DNA from: Trueperella bialowiezensis
GTDB lineage: Bacteria > Actinomycetota > Actinomycetes > Actinomycetales > Actinomycetaceae
Reading direction: 5' to 3'
Length of the DNA stretch: 64,000 nucleotides
Assembly (NCBI RefSeq): GCF_900637955.1
Contig: NZ_LR134476.1
Coordinates: forward strand, 1,178,001-1,242,000
The first letter of the stretch is position 1. Every line of letters starts with the position of its first letter. Shown one piece after another: positions 16,045-26,350 of the stretch. A model generated the notes under the pieces. It saw nothing but the letters and a program-made list of their open reading frames with translations, was not told the origin of the DNA and did not search any database. The translations under genes were made by a program, and so were the position numbers.

Positions 16045-19000
16045 ATGCATAATGGCGCAGCAAAATCATTCGCGAAATTTCTGGGGATGCTCTTGGTGTC
16101 TCTTCTCGTGTTGCCAACGTCACTGGCTGTGGCGGTGCAGCAAGACGCAATCGAATTAGAGTCGAGTGCTACTCCCGCGGTGTCGAGTGGTTCGGCTGGC
16201 GGAGCCACGAAGGTGGTGGCGGGTGAGCCGGTTGATGTGTCGATGACTGCGACGTTCACGCAACCTGTCCATCAGCGGGCTTTTGTGCGTCCGGATGGGA
16301 GCGTGGATCATGCGACGTTCCTTCACTTTTCAACGCAGCTGGAGGATATGCACAGCTACCAGCTGGCGGTGAATGGGCAGCCGGTTGAGCTGGTCGAGGG
16401 TACTGAGCCGCAGGCCGGCCAGTGGGTGCGCCACAACAAAGATGGCGTTATCCGGATCTACGCGCCACTTTCCGAGCCGGAGGCTAACAGCGAGGGAGCG
16501 GAGCCTAGCGCCGAGGCTGCGGTCCCTGGTTTGGAGCAGGGTGGAACGGTGACGTTTGATGCTCGTATGCGCGTGCCTGAGGATGCCGAGGCGGGTTCGG
16601 CTCTTGATTCGTTGCGTTTCTATGCGTCGATGTCTGATGGGGCGTCCAGTATTTCCTCGTCGGAGCAGCGTATGCAGGTTGAGGTGGTCGATCCTCAGCT
16701 GACGATCTCAAAGTTGTCGAATCCTGGTAGTGCTGTGACGCGGGGTGCCGAGGTTGATTACGAGCTGCGGGTTGGCGCGGTTGACTCCACTGTGTATGAG
16801 GTGACGATCTCGGATGAGCTTCCGGAGTATGTGGAGCTTGTCGACGCCGGGGAGGGATCGTTGTCCGACGGCGTGCTGACGTTCAGCGCACCCAAGATCG
16901 TGCCGGGTGAGGAACAGGTTTTCACGTACCGGGTCAAGGTTGTGGGCGATGAGAATGCAAGCCATGTCACGGTGACGAATAAGGCTGTCGCAAAGGGCTT
17001 CACCTTGCCGCAGGACGTGGTGGACCAGGGTGGCGCGCGTTCAGAGGTGGGCCCGGTTGAAGCCGATAATAGCTTGGCGGTGGCGGGTACCTCGCCGACG
17101 ATCACGAAGCAGGTTGACATTCCGAAGGTGGCGGACGGGCAGACCGTCCACTACACGATCGACGTGCAGGTTCCGGCACAGACGCCACTGTTTAACGTGA
17201 CGATCACTGATACCTTGCCGGAGGGACTGGAGTTTGTCGACGACGTCACGTTCGGCGTCGTTGAGGGTACTGCTGCTTCGCCGGTGGTTGCTGATCCGCT
17301 GACGACGCACACGAACGATCTGGGAGCAACGAGCGTCGGCTGGTATTTGGGCACGATTGATCCGGCGCCGACGCCGGTGACGTACCGTTTGACGTACCCT
17401 GCGAAAGTCACGGGTCAGGCGGGGCAGACGCTGACGAACACGGCGCGTTTTGGCGCGTATCCGGTTGATACGCTGGGTGGGGCTTTGCCCGATACTCGCA
17501 GGTTGCCGGATTTCACGCTTAACTCTGAGGCGAGTGCTGATGTGACGTTGGGTGCGGCGAAACTGGCGATCACTGGAACGGTGGAGACTGATTACTGGGT
17601 GCCGAGCCGTGATGGTGATGATTACACGCTCGAATATAAGCTCACGGTTCGTAACGATGGCGATATGGCCGCAGACGATGTGGTTGTGGCGTTGGACTCG
17701 GTGGGCGAGTGGTACCGTTTTTATAACACCCACGAGTTCAGCGATGCCAGTGGTGTGGAAGGCGGATCAACGGCGACGATTGCGAGGATTGAGCCGGGGC
17801 AATCTGTTGAGTTGACGGCACACATTGGTGGCAAGCAAGTGGGCATGACGCCAGAGTATGAAGAGATCTTGCAGGTGGTTGGCCGGATCTATGAGTATAA
17901 GGAAGCCGGCCAAGAACGTTTGAGCCAACCGAGCACTGATCAAGAGAGTGTGAAGCAGATTGATTCGAACGTGATGGTGACGAAGGTTGCCCATCCGGAT
18001 CTGGGCGCGTCGAAGCAGGTGGTGGGTGCGACGACGGTGGCCTCCGGTGATGTCGTTGATTTCCAGGCGACGTTCACGAACACGGGTGAAGCCCCGATCT
18101 ACGAGTTGAGGTTGCGGGATACTCCGCCGCGTCAGTGGGAATTGGTGGACGATTCTGTGACCATCACGGTCGCAGGTCAGCCGGTCGAATTTTCTAAGAC
18201 GGGCACGCGTAATGTGGAGTTTAAACTCGACTCTGGTTCCTTGCGGCCGGGAGAGTCTGGAGAGTTCCGGGCGAGTTTCCGGGTTCCGGAGGGTCAGGAA
18301 GTCGGTCCGAGAACTAACCAGCTTTACGTGTACGGTAACGATACGTTCGGCGCTTATGGTACGCCGTACGGTAGTTTCTCTGCATACGCGCAGGCTCGGC
18401 TTACTGTGGGTGCGGTGGACCTGTCGATTACGAAGACGCCGCAGGAAGAAAGGCCAGGAACTGTCGTGCAGTCTGGTGCTGGCCAGTACACTGTGACGGT
18501 TCGTAACTCGGGTAATGTGGAGGCTCGCGGCGTGCGTGTGGTGGACCAGTTACCGGCCCACCTGTCGCTTGATCGAGATGCGTTCCCAGGCGAGGTGCCT
18601 GAGTTGACGGTGAATGGTACCGACGCCGAGGTGGAGATGAGGGAGCTTACCGCGGCTCCTGCCACTGCATCAGATGGTGAAAGGGTGACGTGGGAGATCC
18701 CGGTGCTTCCTGCGGGTGCGGTGGTGACGTTCCCGGTGCCGGTGAAGCATGACGGGTCTGCGGCAGAGATTGGTTCGCTCTATCGAAATACGGCCACGAT
18801 TCAGCACGGAAGATTCGAAGCCTCAGCGGAGGGCTGGCTCGAGCTGATTTCTGCGATGAAGCAGGTTGAGGTTGCTAAGAGTGTGAACGTGCCTGAAGCG
18901 GCAGTAGGCGAAGAGGTCACGTTCACGATCGACGTCACTGTGCCGGCCCACGCGGCAGCCCAGTATGACGTGACGATCATTGATCAGTTGCCTCGCGGTA

Positions 19001-22000
19001 TGTCCGTGGTCGAGCAGGGCCAGTTGACGCACGTGTCTGGCCCCGAGCTGAATCTTTCGGACGGCGGGGTAATTACTGCGCTTGAGCGGGAGAGTCTGGG
19101 CAGCACGGACCTGGGTTGGTACTTGGGTGATTTGACGACGCCGCTCGACGAGCCGGCTGTCTACCGGGCGACTGTTGTTGCCAAGATTGACGAAACGTTT
19201 GGTGGAACGTCACGCACGTTGGTCCCGCTCCCCGGTGCGCGGGTGAGTGAAGTGAATTTGGCGAAGAGTGATGGTCTGCTGGTTAACACGGTGCAGCCGT
19301 GGTTTTCGACGACGGATGGCGAGGCACTCACCGCCGTTCCGGAGCATCGGACAGACGTGTTTGATCGGCGAGGCCCGTCCTCGGCTGCGGGCGTGCGTCC
19401 GCTGGCTCCGCACTTCCGCATCGACAAGAAGGCAAAGTACTCAAACGTCGGCCCGTCGTCCGAGAACACCTATACGGTCGAGGTGTCGAACGTTGGCAAT
19501 GTGACAGCAACGGACGTCAACATTGTTGACGACCTCGGTCATGGCGGCGAGATGCCGGGGTTGACCGACGTGACAGAGATTATGGCAAGCGTAGGAAGTG
19601 CGCAGGTGAACGGCGATGCGTTGACGTGGCTGATCGACGCGCTTCCTGCCGGGGAGAGCGCCACCCTCACGTACGTTGCGACGTCGCCGAACTCGGCTGA
19701 TCTTATTCCGTTTAATTCGGTGCGTCCCCAGTCTGCTGCGGCCGTGCTCAATACTGCGAAGGTTGACACGTTCGGCGCGGAAGGCACGGATGTGACCTAC
19801 ACCGATTCTGTGTCGGCTACCCAAATAACGTATGTCGCTACTCCGACCGCGAGCTATCCGAGTGGGTCGATGCAGTGTGGAGCGATGCCTGCAGGGTCGA
19901 CGACGACCCTGCACTACTCGGTGAACTTCGGTGATACGACCGAAGGACGCGCGCTGAAAGATCAATCGGCTGGGCGGGCGATCGACGTCGTCGGGAACAT
20001 CAAGCTTCCCCGGAATTTCCAGCCGGCCACTGTAAACGACGAACCTGCTGAGCAATACATTGTGGGGGGCACGGAAGAGGCGGGCTATGAGCTGGCTGTT
20101 CCTCTGGGCGACGTAGCACGGGGGCGTGGTTCGACCTTTACCGTCGCGGGTGAGGTAACCGCGGATATCGAAGAAAAGTCGATGTCGAGCTCGATGGAGT
20201 TCACGTGGAAAGATACGTCGGGCAATTCTAAGCGCGGCGAAAACTCTGGCTTCATCTATGACTATTCCGTGTCGAGTTCACTGACATGTGGAAGCTCGAC
20301 TGCGCCATCGGTGTGGAAGTCGCATGACGGGCCGGACGTCGTCGACGTGAAAGACGATCCGACCATTACGTGGAGGATGAACTGGCATGATCGCGCGGCG
20401 GGAGCCCAAGGCGATTTCACGATCACGGATTCTCTGCCGGTGGGCATCGTGTACGAGCCGAAGACCGCTGTTATTGAGGCGCGCACTGGGGGTGGTGATT
20501 GGGCACCCATTGAGTACGACGAAACCGTTGAACAAGACGAGCATCACGGTAAGTCTTACCAGCGCGTGACCTGGACTATTGCCGACCAGGAACCAAATAG
20601 TGCCGTGCGCGTGACGATGCCAACCACGCTCGCCGACGACGTGCCGCTTAACCAAAGGCTGACCAACGAGGTGCGTGTCAGCTACGGCTCGCTGTCGCAT
20701 TCAACGTGTGGGTACGGCGATCGTGCTCTGTGTGCTACCGATTCGGTGCAGGTGATCGACGGCGGCGAACTGCAGGTGACCAAGTCTGGAACACCGGCTG
20801 AGGCTGTGTTCGGGTCGACCCACACGTTCGACGTCGACTTCACGGTGCCCGCGAGTGAACGGCCCGTCACGTTGGAGTTCCGCGACCACATGGAGGCCGA
20901 TTGGAATCCGGGCCGGCCGGGTGCGCCTCGGGACTGGAGTCTGGCCAGCGAGCCAACGCTGACGTGCGTGGACTGCGCTCCCGACGAGCAGCTGGACATA
21001 ACGTTGTCGCTTGGTAGCAAGCGCTACCCCCAGTCGTGGGAAGATTTCAAAATCTACATGTATCCCGGTTCGGACATATGGGGTGAAGTGAAAGATCTTG
21101 CTCCGTCCAGCCAGCCGCGCACATTCCGCCTGACCTACCAGGTGGCGTCACGTGAATTGGATGAGGTCACTCCGTATGTGAGACCCGCGACGTTGACGAA
21201 CGACGTCATCTCTTGGCTGACGGTCGACGGCACGCGCCAACCCAATGTGTATACCCGCGCCAAAGTGAATGCTGTAGCCGGGAAGGTCGAACCGTCGAAG
21301 GTCTGTACACCGGACGTGACGGCGTTCTCCGCCGCAGGCGAGGCCAATGTGGAATGTACGATCACGGCCACGAACGTCGGGACGGTTCCAGTGCAGGGAT
21401 TCACCCTCGTCGATCTGCTCCCAACGGAGGCCACGTGGAAGCTTGATTATCAGAATCTTGAAACCACTGCAGTGTCCGCTACCGTCGTGTCCGCGGAAGG
21501 CTCGCCGGTGATCTCGGACAACACGATCACGTGGGACATCATCGAAGAGTTACAGCCGGGCGAATCGCGAGACTACAAAGTCAAGCTCGCGGTCACTGGC
21601 GATGCGCCAAACGTTCCATCCGAGCACCCCGTGTCATACATGAATCCCATGTCGCAGGCTATGCTGCGTGCACGCACCTCTGGCGAAGCGACTAACTGGG
21701 CCGAAGTGCGTGGGTGGATGTACAAATCGCCGAGCGGAAACGAAATCGAAGTTTCTCTGGGTGACAAGCCTAACTGGCCATTCCGTGCCTTCGACCAGTT
21801 CGGGCTATCGCTGCCCGAGACGAACATTGAACGCGGCTGGTATTTCCCCGACTGGAAGGGACAGCTTGCCACGACCCTGTACACGAGCGCGGACAACGAG
21901 ACGCGTTACCACGGAGGGGGAACCGATCAATCTGGTCTGAGCGTCTATCGAGAGGCGTTGAACATCGCTTACCAAGATCCCCTAAAGTACCCGTTTGGCG

Positions 22001-25000
22001 CAGGTGACACGCTCAAAGCGGGCATCATCCTCGAAGCGAACAGCCCAGAGCTGGTCAACAACATTCGAATTAACGACGTGCTGCCAAAGGGCTTTTCCTA
22101 TGTACCGGGTAGCTCGCAACTATTTGTGCAGACGCGAAGCCCCAATTGGTTCTACTTCGGCGACGACCACCGAGTGAAGGTTAATCCCGGACTCGTTAAT
22201 CTTCCCGATCCGACCATATCGGGAGACCCGCAAGTGGACGCGGTCGAGACTTACACCGATTTAGCCGACGCCACGAAGGCGCATAACACCGGCGGGCAGC
22301 GGTTGTCATGGGAGATAGATAGAAGCGTTTTCGATAGCCTGCCCAAGGTGGAGAATCGCACGTCTGCCCTGACTGCCGTGCTCGTCTTCGACGTGAATAC
22401 GGATGAGGCGCTCGCGAACTCGGTTGGCTCAGATTCGTGGACGTTGCAGAACTACTGGTCTGACACGTATGCGAAGAACCCGTCGTACACTCTGACGGAT
22501 CCGGAAAACAAGTATAAGTTCGAAGGCTTAGCCGGCCATCTCGCCGCGACGGGCTTCACGGCACAAACCAGCGTCGAGTTCGAAATGATAGCGGGCTCGC
22601 GCGTGCATAACACGCAGGCCACCGTGGCCACCATGCGCACGATGAAGGTGAGTAAGGAACCCGACGACGGTTACGTTGCGGCTGGAGGAGCTGATGGCTT
22701 CGACATTTCGGTGGCATTCCACCATCCGCACATACCCCGAATGGTGATCACGGATACCATTACCGGGCCTGGAAAATACGAGCCGGGAACCGCCACCGTG
22801 TCTGTACCGGACACGGCAACGTCCTCAGATCTCTGGTTTGAATACCTCAGACCGTTTGACCCACCGATATCACTGACGGAAACGATCGTGGAGCAAACCG
22901 ACGATTCTGTGACGATACAGTGGGAAATCGACGCAACCCGCATGGTGAGCTACCACATGCAGGAAGATCATGAGAATCCTGATGGTCCGAGGACGTATGA
23001 GCTCATCCCGAACGAGGTGAAGATTCACGTTCCGTTCACTGTTCCAGACGACGTCCAAGATGGAACGCAGATCGCGAACTCTGTGCGCGTACAAGCTGAC
23101 AGGAGCAGACAAGTTGGAGACGTGTGGGGGCCTCCGGAACAGAACTACGGCTCGAGCATGGTGACGAATGATTACGCGGTGACGGGAATCCCGCCGCAGG
23201 AGGCATCCGATTCTGCCCGGTTCACGGTGGTCAACCCGTCGCCGCCGCCCGCGGTTGGGATCGACACCCCGGACCTGCTCGCACCCGGCCAAAAGGGAAC
23301 CGTTAATGTGACGGTGCCGCTGAGCGAGAATAAAGTGTGGTCGAACCTCTACGTGACAGCGACCATCCCGGCAGGGATGACTGTCGAGTCGCTCGGAGAC
23401 CCCGCTTGTTCAGGCGACACGTGTAAGAAGTTGGCTGACACTACCCGCGCGTGGGACGTGATCACTAACGACGACGGCACGACGACGATCGGCTGGTGGC
23501 TCGGCAACGTTGAGGCCTCTCCCCAGATACGCGACGTGACCCTACCCGTCAACGTGCGAATCTCGGATGGTGACCAGGCGTCGTCGTTGAATGACGGCGA
23601 CAGGCTGACCGTGAAAACGCACGCTTACTCGGAGGACGTGGTTAAAGAAGACACCATGCCAGACGAGATCCCGACCGAGCATCCGACGGCGTTCAAGCCG
23701 GCGGTAGCCACGGCCATCACGGTGATCGGAGAGCCGTCGTTGACGATTGCGAAGTCTGTGGTGGGCGACGGCCCGTACTCGACCGGTGACCAGGTGGACT
23801 ACCTGCTGGAAGTCACGAACACCGGGCGCACGACCGCCTATGGAACCTCCGTGCAAGACGCGCCCGACTACTATTTGACGGACGTCAAGATCACGGACAT
23901 GAACAGCGAAACGGTGCTGGTGAAGGGCTGGACGGCCGACGCGCCCACCTTCGGGCTGTGGATCGAGTCGATCGCTCCCGGCCAGACCGCTACGGTCCGG
24001 TACAGCGGAACGGTTCGCGGCGGATACGAAGAGGAAGCCGAAGCGAAGACGCAGCTGGACAACACGGCGAAAATCAACGGGTTCGCATCTCAGCCAGCGC
24101 CGATGCCCACCGGTTCCAAGTGGTATCCGAGCAACGAATTTGCCGAGGCACACGCGCCACTGGATGCTCCGGGTCTGCAGCTGACGAAGACCGCGGGCAC
24201 CCAATGTGATATGCCTGCCGGGATGGTGAGCCCAGATGGGCGTATGACGTGGTGCCTCACGGCGTCGTCGGTGGGAAGCCAGAACATCTACGACCTGACG
24301 ATCAGCGACCTGCTCCCCGATGAATGGGTGGCCGATCTGGACGGCGTCGAGATGACTGCCCCGTACACCGAGGAGCGCGGTGAGTTTACGCCGCTGGCCG
24401 GCGTGGCGCAGGATGGCCGAGAGCTCACGTTCCCCGTCATCGACGAACTGGCCTCCGGGCAGTCAGTGACAATCCGGTTCGAGACGCAGGCTCCCGCGCT
24501 TGCCGCAACATCCGGGTTCAACGAGGCGTCAGCCACCGCGATTTCCCGCAACGGCAAAGCGACCGTGCGCGCGCAAGCGAAAGCACCCTACCTGTACCCC
24601 GATGCTGAACTGTCGATCTTGAAGACACCGCTCGAGCAAACCTTCGCTTTCGCACCCTCTGATGGTGGGGCTGCTGGAACGAAGGTCACCTGGGATGTCC
24701 TCGTGGTCAACACGTCTGGCCGCGATCAACACAACGTGAATGTCGTGGATACCCTGCCAGGAGAAAACGGCGTGGGCAAGCTGACGCTGTCCGATTGGTC
24801 CGCGGAGTCCAGCACGGGGGTTGAGGGCATTGCGCTCGCAGACCCGCAGGCTGCCGCGGCGCAAGATCAGGGCGACGGCGCAGAGCTGGGCCGCGACCGG
24901 GTGGTGTGGACAATCGACACGCTACCGGCCGATGGCTACGTCAAATTCACCGTGGTGACCACGATCGGGCAGATCACCAGCGACGGGCACACCCTCGAGT

Positions 25001-25998
25001 GGAGCAACGACGTCGAAGCGTTCTCTGACGAGGTGTTCTCGCCGGTCATCAACCAGGCCATGCTCACGTTGAAGCGCAGCTCTGCCATTACAAACATCGT
25101 GTGGCACGATGTCAACGCGGACGGCATTCGCGACGACGCAGAAGTGGGCATCCCAGGCGCGCTGGTCTGCTTGGCCGATGGAGACGGTGTTCAGGCCCGT
25201 GACTTCGACGGAAACCCCGTCGAGTGCGTGACCACGGGTGCTGACGGCACGTACGAGTTCACCAACCTGCTCGGCGGCGACTACTCCGTGACCGTTCATC
25301 CTGGAGATGGGTGGTACGACTCGCCGCTGAGGGTCGGAGACGATCCGACGCGCGACTCCGATGGCCGTGACATCGCGATCGACGGCGTGCCCAACGGCGT
25401 GATTGTGAGCGGCTACGACACCGGCCTGTTCCGCCCGGGCGCACTATCCGGCCTGGCGTGGTTCGACGCGGATGCCAACGGCCTCCAAGACGACGGGGAA
25501 GAGCGCGTGGCCGGCATCAGAGTCACGCTCCTCGACGCCGATGGCGAGCCCGCCGTCGACGTGAACGGAAACCCGGTCGCACCGGCGGTGACGGCCGAGG
25601 ACGGCACGTACCTGTTCGGCAACTTGAGGCCAGGCCAGTACTCCGTCACGTTCGCGCTGGCAGACGGGATGACCTATGAGTGGACGACCCGCCTGGTTGG
25701 CGACGATCGCACGCGCGACTCCGACGGGCCCAACTCCGATCCAGCCGCGGTCGTGTCCGACAAGGAGACCACGGATATCGACGTGGGCGTGGTGGTTGCG
25801 CCAGAGCCAACGCCGGATCCGGATCCGACGCCAGACCCGACGCCAACGCCGTCGCCCACGCCCACGCCTGGTGGGGATCTGCCGTGGACTGGTGCATCAG
25901 TGGCAGGGCTGATGGCGGTTGCGGTTGCGCTGCTCCTCCTTGGGGGCGTGGCGGTGCGGCGACGTCATCTCGTGGAGGCGACTGACGAGGTCGAGTAG
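16045..25998 (+). CDS. Giant LPXTG-anchored surface protein with DUF11 and SdrD-B-like repeats
   Basis: A 3317-residue wall-anchored protein. A signal peptide (FLGMLLVSLLVLPTSLAVA, ending near residue 30) is followed by at least 13 beta-sandwich units of the DUF11/isopeptide-like type, recognised by recurring openings such as ITKQVDIPKVADGQTVHYTI and phrases like VTITDTLPEGLEFV or VTIIDQLPRGMSVV. Two SdrD B/Cna-B-like domains follow (about 3015-3130, VWHDVNADGIRDDAEVGIPG; about 3135-3240, AWFDADANGLQDDGEERVAG), with DxNxDGxxDD calcium-type loops. Then come a Pro/Thr/Asp repeat stalk, the sortase motif LPWTG (3279-3283), a membrane segment and a basic tail. Probably an extended adhesin or stalk. 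No sortase gene is nearby. Cys pairs are sparse. Single uninterrupted frame of 9954 bp. Confidence 0.95.
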   Translation: MHNGAAKSFAKFLGMLLVSLLVLPTSLAVAVQQDAIELESSATPAVSSGSAGGATKVVAGEPVDVSMTATFTQPVHQRAFVRPDGSVDHATFLHFSTQLEDMHSYQLAVNGQPVELVEGTEPQAGQWVRHNKDGVIRIYAPLSEPEANSEGAEPSAEAAVPGLEQGGTVTFDARMRVPEDAEAGSALDSLRFYASMSDGASSISSSEQRMQVEVVDPQLTISKLSNPGSAVTRGAEVDYELRVGAVDSTVYEVTISDELPEYVELVDAGEGSLSDGVLTFSAPKIVPGEEQVFTYRVKVVGDENASHVTVTNKAVAKGFTLPQDVVDQGGARSEVGPVEADNSLAVAGTSPTITKQVDIPKVADGQTVHYTIDVQVPAQTPLFNVTITDTLPEGLEFVDDVTFGVVEGTAASPVVADPLTTHTNDLGATSVGWYLGTIDPAPTPVTYRLTYPAKVTGQAGQTLTNTARFGAYPVDTLGGALPDTRRLPDFTLNSEASADVTLGAAKLAITGTVETDYWVPSRDGDDYTLEYKLTVRNDGDMAADDVVVALDSVGEWYRFYNTHEFSDASGVEGGSTATIARIEPGQSVELTAHIGGKQVGMTPEYEEILQVVGRIYEYKEAGQERLSQPSTDQESVKQIDSNVMVTKVAHPDLGASKQVVGATTVASGDVVDFQATFTNTGEAPIYELRLRDTPPRQWELVDDSVTITVAGQPVEFSKTGTRNVEFKLDSGSLRPGESGEFRASFRVPEGQEVGPRTNQLYVYGNDTFGAYGTPYGSFSAYAQARLTVGAVDLSITKTPQEERPGTVVQSGAGQYTVTVRNSGNVEARGVRVVDQLPAHLSLDRDAFPGEVPELTVNGTDAEVEMRELTAAPATASDGERVTWEIPVLPAGAVVTFPVPVKHDGSAAEIGSLYRNTATIQHGRFEASAEGWLELISAMKQVEVAKSVNVPEAAVGEEVTFTIDVTVPAHAAAQYDVTIIDQLPRGMSVVEQGQLTHVSGPELNLSDGGVITALERESLGSTDLGWYLGDLTTPLDEPAVYRATVVAKIDETFGGTSRTLVPLPGARVSEVNLAKSDGLLVNTVQPWFSTTDGEALTAVPEHRTDVFDRRGPSSAAGVRPLAPHFRIDKKAKYSNVGPSSENTYTVEVSNVGNVTATDVNIVDDLGHGGEMPGLTDVTEIMASVGSAQVNGDALTWLIDALPAGESATLTYVATSPNSADLIPFNSVRPQSAAAVLNTAKVDTFGAEGTDVTYTDSVSATQITYVATPTASYPSGSMQCGAMPAGSTTTLHYSVNFGDTTEGRALKDQSAGRAIDVVGNIKLPRNFQPATVNDEPAEQYIVGGTEEAGYELAVPLGDVARGRGSTFTVAGEVTADIEEKSMSSSMEFTWKDTSGNSKRGENSGFIYDYSVSSSLTCGSSTAPSVWKSHDGPDVVDVKDDPTITWRMNWHDRAAGAQGDFTITDSLPVGIVYEPKTAVIEARTGGGDWAPIEYDETVEQDEHHGKSYQRVTWTIADQEPNSAVRVTMPTTLADDVPLNQRLTNEVRVSYGSLSHSTCGYGDRALCATDSVQVIDGGELQVTKSGTPAEAVFGSTHTFDVDFTVPASERPVTLEFRDHMEADWNPGRPGAPRDWSLASEPTLTCVDCAPDEQLDITLSLGSKRYPQSWEDFKIYMYPGSDIWGEVKDLAPSSQPRTFRLTYQVASRELDEVTPYVRPATLTNDVISWLTVDGTRQPNVYTRAKVNAVAGKVEPSKVCTPDVTAFSAAGEANVECTITATNVGTVPVQGFTLVDLLPTEATWKLDYQNLETTAVSATVVSAEGSPVISDNTITWDIIEELQPGESRDYKVKLAVTGDAPNVPSEHPVSYMNPMSQAMLRARTSGEATNWAEVRGWMYKSPSGNEIEVSLGDKPNWPFRAFDQFGLSLPETNIERGWYFPDWKGQLATTLYTSADNETRYHGGGTDQSGLSVYREALNIAYQDPLKYPFGAGDTLKAGIILEANSPELVNNIRINDVLPKGFSYVPGSSQLFVQTRSPNWFYFGDDHRVKVNPGLVNLPDPTISGDPQVDAVETYTDLADATKAHNTGGQRLSWEIDRSVFDSLPKVENRTSALTAVLVFDVNTDEALANSVGSDSWTLQNYWSDTYAKNPSYTLTDPENKYKFEGLAGHLAATGFTAQTSVEFEMIAGSRVHNTQATVATMRTMKVSKEPDDGYVAAGGADGFDISVAFHHPHIPRMVITDTITGPGKYEPGTATVSVPDTATSSDLWFEYLRPFDPPISLTETIVEQTDDSVTIQWEIDATRMVSYHMQEDHENPDGPRTYELIPNEVKIHVPFTVPDDVQDGTQIANSVRVQADRSRQVGDVWGPPEQNYGSSMVTNDYAVTGIPPQEASDSARFTVVNPSPPPAVGIDTPDLLAPGQKGTVNVTVPLSENKVWSNLYVTATIPAGMTVESLGDPACSGDTCKKLADTTRAWDVITNDDGTTTIGWWLGNVEASPQIRDVTLPVNVRISDGDQASSLNDGDRLTVKTHAYSEDVVKEDTMPDEIPTEHPTAFKPAVATAITVIGEPSLTIAKSVVGDGPYSTGDQVDYLLEVTNTGRTTAYGTSVQDAPDYYLTDVKITDMNSETVLVKGWTADAPTFGLWIESIAPGQTATVRYSGTVRGGYEEEAEAKTQLDNTAKINGFASQPAPMPTGSKWYPSNEFAEAHAPLDAPGLQLTKTAGTQCDMPAGMVSPDGRMTWCLTASSVGSQNIYDLTISDLLPDEWVADLDGVEMTAPYTEERGEFTPLAGVAQDGRELTFPVIDELASGQSVTIRFETQAPALAATSGFNEASATAISRNGKATVRAQAKAPYLYPDAELSILKTPLEQTFAFAPSDGGAAGTKVTWDVLVVNTSGRDQHNVNVVDTLPGENGVGKLTLSDWSAESSTGVEGIALADPQAAAAQDQGDGAELGRDRVVWTIDTLPADGYVKFTVVTTIGQITSDGHTLEWSNDVEAFSDEVFSPVINQAMLTLKRSSAITNIVWHDVNADGIRDDAEVGIPGALVCLADGDGVQARDFDGNPVECVTTGADGTYEFTNLLGGDYSVTVHPGDGWYDSPLRVGDDPTRDSDGRDIAIDGVPNGVIVSGYDTGLFRPGALSGLAWFDADANGLQDDGEERVAGIRVTLLDADGEPAVDVNGNPVAPAVTAEDGTYLFGNLRPGQYSVTFALADGMTYEWTTRLVGDDRTRDSDGPNSDPAAVVSDKETTDIDVGVVVAPEPTPDPDPTPDPTPTPSPTPTPGGDLPWTGASVAGLMAVAVALLLLGGVAVRRRHLVEATDEVE

Positions 25999-26014
25999 TT
26001 AAGAAGAAGCACCA

Positions 26015-26134
26015 GCGACACGCCGTGTGGCCGACGCCACTTGCAGTTTCTCGGGGGTTCGAGAGCGGCAAGAGGCGCGGAACATGCGGCGTGTCGCGCG
26101 TTTCGGCTCACGTGCGCTCGCGACAAGTGGCGTC
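26015..26134. repeat. Two interleaved 11-bp inverted repeats after the giant gene
   Basis: Arm A gcgacacgccg (26015-26025) pairs with A' cggcgtgtcgc (26087-26097); arm B gacgccacttg (26033-26043) pairs with B' caagtggcgtc (26124-26134). Both pairs are perfect and the order is A-B-A'-B', which is pseudoknot-like, not nested. It starts 17 bp after the stop of the surface-protein gene and precedes the NrdR boxes. Confidence 0.8.
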
Positions 26135-26172
26135 CACCCCGTGGAAATGACAGCGATGTGATTCAAAAAGGG

Positions 26173-26219
26173 CTACCATATGTAGTGCTTGAAAAAAATC
26201 GGAACACTAAATATAGGGT
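26173..26219 (+). promoter_or_regulatory. Pair of NrdR boxes upstream of nrdDG
   Basis: Box 1 ctaccatatgtagtgc (26173-26188) and box 2 acactaaatatagggt (26204-26219) resemble the 16-bp NrdR consensus acaCtAtATaTtGtgt, each matching best in one half. Their centres are 31 bp apart, three helical turns, the spacing typical of NrdR pairs. They lie 130-180 bp before nrdD. The rest of the 26135-26350 leader shows no other clear element apart from a GGGGGAAGAGGG ribosome site. Confidence 0.75.
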
Positions 26220-26350
26220 TTCCGCGTAAATCAAAGCACAAGCTTACATCGGCCAAGCATCGCATGCGAAGCTCACCGCGTGCGTACGCCGCGGCGCCGA
26301 CGTTACGCCTAACAACACACTTGAACGAGCATGGGGGAAGAGGGACATCA

